Shown piece by piece: positions 50,014 to 63,200 of a stretch of 64,000 nucleotides of DNA. The stretch spans positions 367,249,001 to 367,313,000 of the forward strand of contig NC_092340.1 of assembly GCF_046630445.1 (NCBI RefSeq). The letters run 5' to 3'. A program made the translations under genes and the position numbers. Position 1 is the first letter of the stretch. Every line of letters begins with the position of its first letter. A model generated the notes under the pieces. The model was given only the letters and a program-made list of their open reading frames with translations, was not told where the DNA came from and did not search any database. The stretch comes from Rutidosis leptorrhynchoides (taxonomy: Eukaryota > Streptophyta > Magnoliopsida > Asterales > Asteraceae).

Positions 50014-50026
50014 TAAAAATGTGCAT

Positions 50027-50739
50027 AAATGAGCTATACATAACAATTATTATTTACTTTTGTTTACTAAAGATTATTCTTTTGTTCTAACAAATTTAAC
50101 AATTCAATTATGTAGATTTAATTGGTTAAATTATGTTATGCGCATTTGATAGGTTTAAATAGGTTTTTTCGTTATTTTTTTAAATTATTTTGTTAAACAT
50201 AATACCATATATTTTAATGGGAAACATATAGTTTTGTATAACGATAATCATCCCGTCAGTCGGCAATGCACTTTGAGATGAATTCCGTATTCGGCATTTG
50301 ACGGTACGGTACTGGTATTTACCGGGTTTGGTACCGCTCCTACATTCTAAATGGTTTTTTTTATATCATACATGCATATTAGTGTGCACAATATACCTAT
50401 ACTATATGCTGATACTTATTAATATCAATATCTTTAAACCGAATCTTATTTATCAATAATTTATCTAGTGCCTGATTTGTTTGATCATTAGTTCATTACT
50501 CATTACCATTCTCATTGGGGACAAGATGCCGTGTATAAATGTTTATACCGCCTCGTAAAACTCTCGATCCCTCATATCATCTCCTCTCTTTCGTGATTCA
50601 TACCCCACCAATTTATTTAATCCAGCAACTGAAAAAGAAAAAAGAAAGATCGGTGTCCGCTAAACCATTCGTTGTCAAGCTTTTCTCGGCTACACACCAC
50701 GTAGCCTACAACCTACTTGTATCATTTTTTTATTTTACG
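50027..50739. other. Unassigned AT-rich interval
   Basis: No gene, domain or element end recognised on either strand. Confidence 0.5.
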
Positions 50740-50980
50740 TTTTTTTTTTTTGAAAGATCAGCAAATATTATTATCAAAAAATAACAGGAAATAAGATACA
50801 AAAGGCCAAAGCCATTGTCCTAGAAGCTATACAATGAATACATTAGAGAACAACACACGACTAAATCATGAAAAGGTAGGAAAACACTCAAGCTCCTGAG
50901 CATCACATGTGCGAGGGACAACTTGAGAGACAAGCCGAGAAATACGAGAGACCGCAGTACCGAAAACACGATGACAAAGT

Positions 50981-51493
50981 TGTAAGGATATTAGGACCTA
51001 AAACAACGCAAGTGATTCAACACGATCACTCACCGATAGTAATTCTACAAGATTACTAACCCACTTAATGAACGAAAGATTATAAATGCAAGAAATGTAA
51101 ATCGACACAAGAGATAACGTGGTTATATGCAATCGTTGTGATTGCTTTAGTCCACGGACCAAATAAAGAATGTATTTACTGAATATTTGTGGTGTGTTTA
51201 CAATGAGTTACAAGAGGGTCTATTTATAGAATGATTTAAGGAGTAAGCTAAAAACAATTCCTTGAAGCTTCATGTGAGTTTCCTGACAGCTTCATGGAGG
51301 CTACATGTGAGTTTCCTGACAGCTTCGTGGAAGCTACATGTGAATTTCCTCACAACTTCGTGGAAGGTACATGTGAGTTTCCTAACAACTTCGTAGAAGC
51401 TACATGTGAGTTTCCTAACAACTTCGTGGAAGCTTCGTGTGAGTTTCCTGGAATCTTCCCTCTAATTGTTTAAAGTTCTCCATATCTCCAACA
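50981..51493 (-). repeat. 3' LTR of copia element
   Basis: It holds five 33-bp tandem units plus a partial one (51278-51451), upstream in transcription sense of a TATA motif (TATAAATA, minus strand 51228-51221). Confidence 0.92.
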
Positions 51494-52703
51494 ATCTCCC
51501 ACTTGGAGACTTTGAACAAACCCAACATTCGTCAACCCAAAATATCAACGATCTAACCATTAACGTTAAACCACCATTATACCGCCAAACTCCATTTAGG
51601 ACACGCACACTCAACACATACTTCGGATGAGCAGACTTTTGATACAAGGTCTTCAACACTACTTGTTAGAATTGAAACATTAACTCTCTAATTCTCTAGT
51701 TGGGGTCTTCTCTCATCAATTCATTAGAAGACCAATTGAGGTAATGCAAAACCTCAATTTCTCTGTCGTAACAACCTTAGTAAACATATCAGCAGGATTC
51801 TTCGTACCAAGGATTTTCTCCAATAATAAAGTACCATCATTTATATGTTGTCGAATAAAATGATACCTTATATTGATGTGTTTCGTACGACTATGAAACA
51901 CCGGATTCTTCCCAAGATGAACCGCACTCTGATTATCACAATTCAAGACGCAATAGTCTTGTCCTTTACCCAACTCACCTAAGAAGTTTTTTAACCAAAC
52001 AAGCTCTTTAGAAGCTTCTGCAATAGCCATATATTCGGCTTCGGTGGTTGATAAAGCAACACTCTTTTGTAGTCGAGACATCCAACTAACCGCCATCTTC
52101 CCTATTGTGAAAACATAACCCGTAGTGCTTTTCCCCGAATCGTCACATCCACCCAAATTAGCATCCGCATAACCTGTAACTGTGACGACCCAGGAATTTC
52201 CGACCAAATTTAAACTTAATCTTTATATGATCTCGACACGATAAGCAAAGTCTGTAATCTTGAAGTCTCAAAACCTTTGAACTGTGTACATGTATACATT
52301 TGACCTTTGACAAATCCAGACGATTCACGAACAGTTGTTTGTAAATAAATATGTACATATACATAATGTAGAATATATAATAATTTGAAACTATAAAATA
52401 TAATTTAAACATTAAAACTAAATATGTAAGATAAGATATAAAATAATTAAGTTATACTTAAAATGAATTTATATTAAATATATGATTTTTATAGATAATT
52501 ACTACTATATTTACATTATAGTATAGACAAAATTTATAAACAAGAAATGTTCAATAAAAGTTAATATATAATATAAGTAATGATTCATATATATAATACA
52601 GGTATAAATATAGCGATATAATAATATTGTTATTACTTCCAATATTAATATCAATATTAGTGTTAATAATATTATTTATATATATAATCTAAAGATATGA
52701 ATT

Positions 52704-52704
<1 letters not shown>

Positions 52705-52779
<75 letters not shown>
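52705..52779. repeat. (TA)n microsatellite in solo LTR
   Basis: A nearly pure TA run of about 75 bp. Confidence 0.95.
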
Positions 52780-52782
<3 letters not shown>

Positions 52783-54057
52783 TATTGTATCATTACTGTT
52801 AATATTATAATTATTATTAATAATATTAGTATTATTATTATTTACAATATTATTGTGATGTATTTTATAGTAATTGATATCATTATCATTAGCAATATTA
52901 TTATTGCTATTATATTATTAAAGATTTGTATTATTAATATTACAATATAAAGAGTAGTATTATATTTGTTATATTTATTAATAAGATTAAAAAAATATAT
53001 ATATATATATTATAAATATAAGAGATATATAAACACGAAAATAAATACAGATATATTAGGAAAACAGTATTTATATTATTATTTAGTAATATTACAACCT
53101 ATTATTATTAATGTATTATTAATTATAAATTGTTAATATTATATATAAATTAATTAATTTTATAAATAAAAATCAGGAAAAATGATCCAAAACCGTTGCA
53201 CATTCCTATCAATCCACATCTAAATTTTTGTTTATTGTCTGTAACTGGCTACCAGTCGATATCTGAAGCTCAGTACCATCCAAATGCAGTTGAAGGTCTA
53301 TGCCACTTTTTATTTTTTTATATTTTCTTTTCTTTTGATGGAATATATGGTTGTTGATCGAATCTAGTTACAAAACAACTCCATTTAAGTCAAATTAACT
53401 GTCATGTTATCACTTAACCTTTATATAACTTTGTACTAATGCAATTCGAACATAAAGGAAGGGAATTAAATTGTAATTTTATAAAAAGGCAGCTAGTCCC
53501 CTGTTCGCTGCAACGTTTTATTAAAAAGATCGAATTCGATTATATTTTCAAAATCTTTAAATGTGGAGTTGTTAGGAGGTTTCTAAGCAAGTTCTCAGTA
53601 AATTTTCAAGTCTCAATTTTATATATTGAGTGTGAATTTTCGAGTCAAACACAATTTGTAAAAAGTCAATTATGTTCGTTCATCGAGTAATTCGAAATCT
53701 AAAGGATGTTTCAGTAGCAATTGAGGGTCCAGATAGCTTCCGGGAGATATTTGCAAACTCTTTCATTTTATAACCTTTGTCTAAAACACCTTAGAAATCA
53801 AAAACGCGATTTGTGTTCTTGTGTTCTTCAAACGAGCTGCTACAGCAATTTATTTATTTATTTATTCTGTTTTGTTTTAAATTAATTCAAATCAAACTAT
53901 AAAGGTTGCTGTTTATTATTGAATCTTAAATCAAGAATTAAATTAGTTACTTAGATTGAGGGATTCTGGTCGATCACAGCTGAAGAGGTTGAAGGAGAAA
54001 ATAAAACAGAAATTTAAAATGGTTTAAATAAATAATTTTGTCTGATAAAACAGAAAA

Positions 54058-54130
54058 AGAGCAGTAACTCAGCTGGTTCAATGACGTGTTCGGGTTTGCA
54101 AGTGGTCTCGGGTTCGAGCCTAGGAGTGGG
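54058..54130 (+). other. tRNA-like Pol III promoter motifs inside solo LTR
   Basis: TAACTCAGCTGG (54065-54076) resembles box A and GGTTCGAGCCT (54111-54121) resembles box B, 46 bp apart as in tRNA genes and SINE heads; a T run follows. No cloverleaf can be drawn with confidence, so this is not called a tRNA. It may be the head of a SINE inserted in the LTR, or a chance match. Confidence 0.45.
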
Positions 54131-54474
54131 CTGTTTTTCTTTATTTTTGGGATTCATTACAATGGAGGTAGTTTCTTTTTTTATCACTATTATTGTTTTT
54201 ATTATTATGATTATTATTATTGATATTATTATGATTATTGCTATGATTGTTATTATTAGTAATATAGTAATTTTTATTAACATCATAGTTGCAAGAATTA
54301 AAAGTATTACTAATATTATTATTATTAATATTAACTGTTATGAATATCATAATTATTTTTATTGTTATTATCATTAGGTATTAAAATCATAATTATTAGT
54401 ATTATTATTATTATGTATTACGAACTTTAGCTATTAGTTTTATCATTATTACTAATACAAGTGTTAGTTACCCT

Positions 54475-54563
54475 TTTATTATTATTATTATTATTAGCAT
54501 AACCCTAATTACAACTATGATTATTATCATTATTATTATTATTATTATTATTGTTATTATTAA

Positions 54564-54600
<37 letters not shown>

Positions 54601-54660
54601 ATTATTATTATAAGTTTTATTATTATTATTATTAACATCCTTACTATTAGTATGTGTATC
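54475..54660. repeat. (ATT)n microsatellite tract in solo LTR
   Basis: Imperfect ATT repeats, part of a longer tract of related triplets from about 54180 to 54900. Confidence 0.9.
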
Positions 54661-57600
54661 ATTTTAAAATTGTTAGTATTATTAATATGGACATAGGTAA
54701 TATTATTAATATTAGCATTTTCGTTAATACGAATATCATTAACAAGTACTATTATAATTGAAAATTAATATAATTACTACTAAAAGTATCTTTACTTTAA
54801 ATCTATATTTTTATAAAAACTATTATTAATACTATCATTAATATTATTAGTACTATGAAAATTATTATTATTATTATTATAATAATAATTCTAGTGTTAT
54901 TATAACTAGTATTTTGTAAACAAGAGCGTAATTATATAAAAAGTAAATTTAAAATACATAACTTAACCATATTAATATTGTTATATACAAAATGAATACA
55001 TTTAATTAAATAATGAAATATATATAAATTATTAATATAAAAATTATATCACAAATAATAATATATATATTTATTCGATTACGATTATATATATATATAT
55101 TAATGATTACACAAATAATATAGGTTCGTGAATCCGAGGCCAACCCTGCATTGTTCAGTTGTTCGATATAGTCATATGTATTTTTACTACAAAATACATT
55201 AGGTGAGTTTCATTAATCCCTTTTTAAATTCTTTTGCAATATATATTTTTGGGACTGAGAATACATGCGCTGTTTTTATAACTGTTTTATGAAATAGACA
55301 CAAGTAATTGAAACTACATTATATGGTTGAATGATTGAAATCGAATATGCCCCTTTTAGTCTGGTAATCTAAGAATTAGGGAACATACACCCTAATTGAC
55401 GCGAATCCTAAAGATAGATCTATCGGGCCCAACAAGCCCCATCCAAAGTACCGGATGCTTTAGTACTTCGAAATTTATATCATGTCCGAAGGAGGATCCC
55501 GGAATGATGGGGATATTCTTATATACTAATTGTGAATGTCGGTTACCTGGTGTTCAATCCATATGAATGATATTTTTGTCTCTATGCATGAGACGTTTAT
55601 TTATGAGAAATGAAAATCTTGTGGTCTATTAAAATGATGGAAACGATTGTTTATGTTAAACTAATGAACTCACCAACCTTTTGGTTGACACTTGAAAGCA
55701 TGTTTATTCTCAGGTACGAAAGAAATCTTCCGCTGTGCATTTGCTCATTTTAAAGATATTACATGGAGTCATTCATGACATATTTCAAAAGATGTTGCAT
55801 TCGAGTCATCGAGTTCATCAAGATCATTATTAAGTCAATTATAATTGGTTGTATTATGAAATGATATGCATGCTGTCAACTTTCGATGTAATGAAAGATT
55901 GTCTTTTCAAAAACGAATGCAATGTTTGTAAAATGTATCATATAGAGGTCAAGTACCTCGCGATGTAATCAACTATTGTGAATCGTTTATAATCGATGTG
56001 GACTTTGTCCGGATGGATTAGGACGGGTTCTTACAGTAAGTATGACATTGCTTTTAGAGAAGCACAATCCCATATTAGAAGTACCTTTCAAATAACGAAG
56101 TAACCATTTAACCGCTTCCCAATGCTCTTTTCCCGGATTAGACATATAACGACTTACAACTCCCACTGCGTGAGCAATATCAGGTCTTGTACAAACCATG
56201 GCATACATAACACTACCCACGGCCGATGCATATGGAACCTTTTCCATCTCCATTTTGTCTTCTTCCATTTTAGGTGATTGACTTTTCGATAGCTTTATCG
56301 TGCTACCCAAAGGCATAGAACGAGCTTTTGAATTTTCCATGTTAAACCTCTCTACAACTTTCTCAATATATTTGGATTGAGACAAGTATAGAGTACCCTT
56401 CACATGATCACGCACAATACTCATGCCAAGTATTTGCCTAGCACCACCAAGATCTTTCATCTCGAATTCACGGGAAAGTAATCCCTTCAACTTGTTAATT
56501 TCGGACATGTTGGAACCTGCAAGTAACATGTCATCAACATACAACAATAAGATTATATAAGAAGACTTGAGTTTCTTCAAGTAGCAACAGTGATCCGCTT
56601 CACATCTTAAGAAACCAATCTTCTTCATAAAATCATCAAACTTCAAGTACCATTGCCGAGGTGCTTGCTTCAATCCATACAAACTTTTCTTTAGCTTACA
56701 AACCCACTTCTCTTTACCCTTTACCTCAAAGCCCTCGGGTTGCCTCATGTAGATCTCTTCAACAAGATCACCATGCAAGAATACGGTCTTTACATCTAGT
56801 TGCTCTAGATGTAAGTCTTCGGATGCAACTATAGAAAGTACCAAACGGATAGTAGTCATTTTAACTACTGGTGAAAATATCTCTTTATAGTCAACCCCTT
56901 CCTTTTTTTGAAAGCCTTTGACTACCAAACGAGCTTTGTACCTTTTTTTGCCATCCAACTCATTCTTGATTCGATACACCCATTTACTTTGCAACGCCTT
57001 TTATCATGAGGTAACTTCACTAGTGACCAAGTTTTATTCTTCTCAAGTGACCCCATCTCTTCTTTCATGGAAAGCTCCCATTGTATGGATTCTTTTGTCT
57101 TCCTTGCCTCAAAGTAACTTTCGGGTTCACCATTCTCGGTATAGAGCAAGTAGTTTGCTGATGGAGAATACCTAGGATTAGTTTTGGGCACTCTAGTCGA
57201 GCGTCTTAGTGTAGGAGTAACCGAAATAGTTAGACCGGTTTCATTTGTGTCCTCCTCATCACTAGAACTCGCACTATGTTCGAAATCACCACCGCTTTCC
57301 GAACCATCCACATCATTAGCATTTTCCGATGCCTCACCGTTTGTTGGTAATTCATTGTTTCCCGTACTCCCACTAGAACCTGCAAGATCATCAATAGAAA
57401 CATCGTCAAAAGTAACATGACCCGGTTTAGGACTCCCCGTTTCCGGTTTGCCATAGACCGAATCTTCATCAAAAGTAACATCGCGAGAACGAATTACTTT
57501 TCTAGCCTCGTTATCCCAACAACGATAACCCATTTCATCTGACCTGTAGCCTATGAAAATACACTTCTTTGACTTAGCTTCAAGCTTGTCTCTATCCGCA

Positions 57601-59547
57601 TCTTTGGTCTTTACATATGCATTACACCCAAAGATCCTAAAGTGACCATAACTCACCTTCTTACCTTGCCATTCTTGCTCGGAAATTCGGAAACCCAACG
57701 GTGTTGAGGGTCCCCTATTTATCAAATAAGCCGTCGTATTTACCGCATCCGCCCAAAACATCTTAGGCAAACCGGCATGTAGTCTCATACTCTTAGCCCT
57801 TTCATTTAACGTACGATTCATACGTTCGGCAACCCCATTGTGTTGCGGTGTCTCCGGTACCATTTTCAACATTCTAATACCGAGCTTTGCACAATGGTCT
57901 TTAAACTCAAGACTACCATATTCCCCTCCATTATCCGACTTTAAGCACTTGACTTTCAAATTAGTCTCATTTTCTACCATAGCTTTCCACTTCACAAAAG
58001 TATTAAATACATCGGATTTAGCTTTAAGAAAATAAACCCATACCTTTAGAGTGGAGTCGTCAATGAAGGTGACATAATAGCGAGAACCTCCATGTGATTC
58101 TACATTCGTTGGACCAAATACATCCGTATGAACAAGCTCCAATTTCTCCAACTTAGGAGCATTTCCCGATTTCCCAAAAGTCACCTTCTTTTGCTTCCCA
58201 TATACACATGGTTCGCAAAACCCAAGTTCTACCTTTTTCAAATCCGAAATTCTCCCACTCGAAACAAGCATCTTCATACCCTTCTCACTCATATGCCCGA
58301 GTCTTCGGTGCCATAGAGTTGATTCAGACTCAACATTAACTGTAGCAACCACCGTGTCTTCATCAAACACTTCAACCATATAAAGAGTTCCCCTTCTATG
58401 TCCACGAGCCACTACACAACTACCCTTAACCACCTTCCATTGGTGGTTTTCAAAAGTAACCGCATTACCTTCATCATCTAATTGACCAACCGAAATAAGT
58501 TTCCTTTTTAATTTAGGAATGTACCTTACGTTTTTCAAGGTCCAATTAGAGCCAAGAGTGGTCTTCAATAAAACATCTCCAATGCCCTCTATATTGAGTT
58601 GTTTGTCGTTCGCCAATGTCACTTTGCCTTGATATGAACGAAAATTCTTCATCATGCTTTTGACATGAGTAGCATGAAACGAAGCTCCCAAATCCAAAAT
58701 CCAAGACTCCATAGAATTTTCAACACTACATAAAAGTGCATCATCACTTTCTTCCGCGGTCAAGTTCACACCTTTCGCCGGACCATTTTTACAATTCCTT
58801 TGAAAGTGCCCTTTTTGATAGCAACCCCAACAAACAGCTTCACTTCTATCTTTTGATGGATACTTCTTCTTAGTCTTCTTTCTACCCTTCTTCTCACCGC
58901 GATCAAATTTCCTACCACGGTTGTCGGTACTTAACAAAGAACCGGATGTCGATTCCCCCGAGTTTCTCCTACGAGTATCTTCACCAAGAATCAAATCCCT
59001 TATTGCTTCAAACGCTAGCTTAGTAGTTCCCGTAGAGCTACTAACCGCGGTAACCGTACCCGACCAACTTTTCGGTGATGTTGAAAGCAAGATTAGTGCT
59101 TTTAGTTCATCATCAAACTTAATCTCTACCGATTCAAGCCTTGAAATGATATTATTAAATTCATTGATATGATCCGTTGCACTCGTACCTTCCTTCATCT
59201 TTGTATTGAACAATTGACGCATGAGAAATACCTTATTAGAAGCGGTAGGTTTCTCATACATGTTAGAGAGTGCTTTCAAGCAAGCAAACGTCGTCTTCTC
59301 ATTCACAACGTTGTATGCAACGTTCTTAGCTAGTGAAAGACGAATAGCGCCCAAAGCTTGACGATCCAAAAGCGTCCAATCGGCATCGTTCATGCTTTCA
59401 GGCTTGGTATCTAACAAGGGTTGGTGTAGCTTCTTTTGATACAAGTAATCTTTAATTTGCATCTTCCAAAAGCTAAAGTCCCTCCCATCGAATCGGTCGA
59501 TTCTAAACTTCCCGTCTTCCGCCATCGTTCCCTTAACGAAACCTTTT

Positions 59548-59559
59548 GCTCTGATACCA
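59548..59559 (-). other. Primer-binding site of copia element
   Basis: GCTCTGATACCA on the plus strand reads TGGTATCAGAGC on the minus strand, two bases from the 5' LTR. It is complementary to initiator Met-tRNA. Confidence 0.92.
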
Positions 59560-59801
59560 GATGTAAGGATATTAGGACCCAAAACAACGCAAGTGATTCA
59601 ACACGATCACTCACCGATAGTAATTCTACAAGATTACTAACCCATTTAATGAACGAAAGATTATAAATGCAAGAGATGTAAATCGACACAAGAGATAACG
59701 TGGTTATATGCAATCATTGTGATTGCTTTAGTCCACGGACCAACTAGAGAATGTATTTACTGAATATTTGTGGTGTGTTTACAATGAGTTACAAGATGGT
59801 C

Positions 59802-59809
59802 TATTTATA
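59802..59809 (-). promoter_or_regulatory. TATA box of copia 5' LTR
   Basis: The minus strand reads TATAAATA within TTCTATAAATAGACC, downstream of the 33-bp repeats and about 265 bases into the LTR, a normal promoter position for a copia LTR. Confidence 0.6.
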
Positions 59810-59858
59810 GAATGATTTAAGGAGTAAGCTAAAAACAATTCTTTGAAGCTTTATGTGA

Positions 59859-60032
59859 GTTTCCTGACAGCTTCATGGAGGCTACATGTGAGCTTCCTGA
59901 CAGCTTCGTGGAAGCTACATGTGAATTTTCTCACAACTTCGTGGAAGGTACATGTGAGTTTCCTAACAACTTCGTAGAAGCTACATGTGAGTTTTCTAAC
60001 AACTTCGTGGAAGCTTCGTGTGAGTTTCCTGG
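59859..60032 (-). repeat. 33-bp U3 tandem repeats of copia 5' LTR
   Basis: Five 33-bp units plus a partial one; most carry ACATGTGA (minus strand TCACATGT). They lie between the LTR start and the TATA box, the place where enhancer repeats are found in other copia elements. Confidence 0.85.
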
Positions 60033-60266
60033 AATCTTCCCTCTAATTGTTTAAAGTTCTCCATATCTCCAACAAAAGCGGCCCTAGAGTAACTCACTTA
60101 GCCCAATACACATGCTATCCCAAGAGATGGGCGAAAAAACCTACCTTTAACCTATACCATCCTTAGGATTTGGGTTAAAGTCAAAGGAAGACGGGGATGA
60201 GAGCCAAGAGGGCCAGTCGAGAAAAATGTTTTTGCCTCTACAATTTATCCATTCAATGCAATTAGC

Positions 60267-63200
60267 TTAGATGTCCGCGAAGATTTTGGGAATGCAATGG
60301 GAGGTGGACTCGAAAACACGGTCGTTGCGATTTTTCCAAATAAAGTAGCAAGTGACCCAAATGGTGGCTTGCCAAATTTGGGATCCCGTTTTGGTTTTCA
60401 TAGCAGGGGTGGAAGCCTTCGAGATGTCACGTATGTGTGAGATGTGGAGATTATCAACATTCCACCATTTTCTAACTCTTTCCCATATATCGACGGCTAC
60501 CTTACAATCTAAAAGGGCGTGTTGAGCGGTTTCAATAGCGTCATCACAAATCGGGCATCTAGTGGAGTGAAGGTCGATTCCTTTGTTATCGAGTTCGAAT
60601 CTAACCGGGATTTTGTTTTGCTTTGCACGCCATATAAAAATACCTACTTTTTGGGGGATAAGAGGGTTTAAAATCGTAGCATCGTGGCAAGGTATGTTGG
60701 CAATCGAAAGATCCGTTAGCAGATCGGACAGCGACTTAGTTGAGAACGAACCATTGGTGTGTAAATTCCAATTCCATCTATCTGAGTCGGCTGATGGGTG
60801 AGGGAAGGCAGCGAGGTCAACAAGCAGATTCTCGAGCTCACCAGACGCCCTCCACTTGGGTTCAGAGGCCCAATTCCAAGAAAATGATGGGCTGTTTTCG
60901 GCCCAATTGATTCTGTAAGCAACATATGAAGATTTCTGTCGCTCGAGTCTATAGAGTCTCGGATATTTTAGCTTGAAAGGAGTGTTACCGCACCATTTGT
61001 CTTCCCAAAAGCTTGTATCCGTACCTGGACCTATCACTTTGACAAAAAGATTAGAATTGTCACACCCTAACTTAGTTAGGGTGTGTTCTAAGTTGGTGAT
61101 GGAAAACCATGTACGCCCCGCAAATCTTTTTTGGTCGTTAGGATCAAGTGAATTAATGCAACCCAACCCGCCATGAGACCCATAGAGGCTTTTAATAACC
61201 TTGACCCAAAGGGCATCCTTTAACGTTAAGAATCTCCACCATCATTTCACTAGAAGTGCAAGGTTTTTAAAATTTAAGGACCCGACATTTAATCCTCCAT
61301 AGTCATAAGGTAGGGAGATTCTTTCCCAATTTACCCAAGCCATTTTTTTCTTATCGGAAGTACCGCCCCAAAAAAATTCACGACGTAGCCTTTCTAAATC
61401 ATTGATGACCCGAGAGGGGGCCTTGAAAAGAGAAGGGAAGGCTATTTAGAACGGACTTAATTAAGGTTAGGCTCCCACCAAAAGATAAAGAGTTTTCTTT
61501 CCATGATGAAAGTCTATTTTTAAATTTATCGAAAACGGGTTGCCAATTTTGGTAACGCTTAAGGTTAGCTCCAATGGGGAGTCCGAGGTAGTTAAATGGG
61601 AAGGATCCTTCCACACACCCGAACCATGAGGCTAACAAAAGAGATTCCTCCTTTGACAATCCGATGCCATAAGCACAACTTTTACAAAAATTAATTTTAA
61701 GTCCCGAAAGGTTTTCAAAGCATTTAAGAATTTTCAAAATATTACGAATTTCGACCTTGTTCCATTTTCCAAAAATAATCGTATCATCAGCATATTGTAA
61801 GTGGGACACGACGACTTTGTCTTTTCCAATTTCAACACCATTTGTGAGACCTTTAGAAAGTGTAACTTTAACTAAATGGTTTAGACCCTCACTAGCCAGG
61901 ATAAAGAGAAAGGGGGAGAGGGGATCCCCTTGTCTCACCCCACGTTTAGGGAAGAATTGGTCGGTCGGTGACCCGTTTATGAGTACCGAAATAGACGTGG
62001 AGGTTAGACAAGAGCGAATCCAATTGATCCATTTTGTGCCAAAACCCATGAGCCCCATTAATTTAAAGAGAAAATCCCAGTCTAAACAGTCAAATGCTTT
62101 TTCGAAATCGACTTTAAAAATGAAACTTTTTTGTTTTTTTGCTTTAAGTTCGTCAACGGTTTCACGAGCGATTAAGATACCATCCAAGATATATCTATCA
62201 CTGATAAAGGCACTTTGTTCTAACCCGATAAGCCATGGAATACATCCCCTAATCCGATTGGCAAGCACTTTGGATAAGATTTTATAATAACTGCCAATTA
62301 GACTTATGGGACGATAATTGGAGAAATTTAAAGGATCACTTACCTTGGGAATGAGCGTTAAGAATGAGGCATTGCATCCATTAGAAATGGATTCATTTTC
62401 CCAAAACCAATTTAGCGCGCGAACAAGATCCTCTTTGATAATATCCCAAAATTTGGTGTAAAAAAGAATGTTGAAACCGTCCGGCCCGGGCGCTTTATTT
62501 TTGCCACAACTTTTGATTGCGTAAAGGATTTCGGATTCGCAAAAGCGAGCTTCTAATTTTTCAGCCATTTGAGGGTTCAGAGGTGATCCTCCCCAATCAT
62601 TAAGATCAAGACCATCAGTTCCATTTTTTTCAAAGAGTGATGAAAAATGCGAGAGTGCTTCCTTCTTGATATCATCCGGGTTGGAGGACCAAATACCTGC
62701 AATGTTAACACCGTGGATATTGTTTTTTTGGAGTCGCCTACGTATAATCGAATGAAAAAATTTACTATTCTCGTCCCTTTCCAAGGCCCATTTGAAACGG
62801 GATTTTTGCTTTAACATCTCATTTAAAGTTTTTTCTTTTTGGTTTAGTAAGTCTCGGGTACCCATCCATTCTTTTAACTGAGATTCGGCCAAATCAGTTG
62901 ACTCAGCTTGCTTCTCCCATGCGTTAATTGACCGAGTTAATTCCTCAATCTCGGCACTTAGTTTCCCTTGATTTGTGTTAAACATCTTTCTAAGCTCCAG
63001 TTTCACATTTTTCAATTTATCGCGGAATATGCAATCAGGCCTTTTGCTTTTAACCTCAAGTTTCCATGCGAGTTTGACGATATCAGGAGCCTCCTTGTTC
63101 TTAATCCATTCATCAAAGACTTTCGTTGGTTTGTGAACAAAATCTAAGTCGTTTTCTTTCAAAATTATCGGGCAATGATCGGTATGTTTTTTATCGAGGA

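Larger units (their letters stand above)
52181..56035 (+). mobile_element. Solo gypsy LTR (3855 bp) inside copia pol
   Basis: It begins TGTGACGACCCAGGAATTTC and ends GGACGGGTTCTTACA. It is flanked by GTAAC (52176-52180) and GTAAG (56036-56040), a 5-bp duplication with one difference, and taking it out restores the copia reading frame across the site. No internal region is present, so the rest was lost by LTR-LTR recombination. It is related to the LTR at 36737-39400, with large TA and ATT microsatellite expansions. It has an intron-like module (donor 55203, acceptor AG 55712-55713). Confidence 0.88.
51716..59525 (-). pseudogene. Copia gag-pol, one frameshift and one large insertion
   Basis: Starts MAEDGKFRIDRFDGRDFSFW (ATG at 59525). 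Seen in order: gag; CCHC knuckle CWGCYQKGHFQRNC; protease motif WILDLGASFHAT, where the family has D-S-G, so the serine next to the catalytic aspartate is Leu; GAG-pre-integrase LWHRRLGHM; integrase core with TDVFGP, SDNGGEY and NGVAERMNR; RT with RYKARLVVKGF and LLYVDDMLLAG; RNase H with YADANLGGC and LSTTEAEYMA. A one-base loss near 57000, between integrase and RT, shifts the frame. The solo LTR splits the frame between RT and RNase H at 56035/52181. The lineage is perhaps Tork-like. Three independent lesions make it inactive. Confidence 0.93.
50981..60074 (-). mobile_element. Ty1/copia retrotransposon, interrupted by a solo gypsy LTR
   Basis: LTRs of 513 bp at 50981-51493 and 59562-60074 (TGTTGGAGAT to TCCTTACA on the minus strand), PBS at 59548-59559 and a purine tract (AAGTGGGAGAT) just inside the lower LTR. 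Gag, zinc knuckle, protease, integrase, RT and RNase H are in copia order. The LTRs differ at about a dozen sites by eye (about 2.4%). Without the 3.86-kb solo LTR the element would be about 5.2 kb. Confidence 0.93.
59562..60074 (-). repeat. 5' LTR of copia element
   Basis: 513 bp, matching 50981-51493 at roughly 97-98% by eye. Confidence 0.92.

Noticed and set aside
51278-51451. Regular 33-bp repeats resembling a CRISPR array
   Set aside because: There are no distinct spacers, the units are contiguous and present in both LTRs of a copia element in a plant genome.
54058-54130. A functional tRNA gene
   Set aside because: Only the two promoter boxes match; I cannot draw acceptor and anticodon stems.
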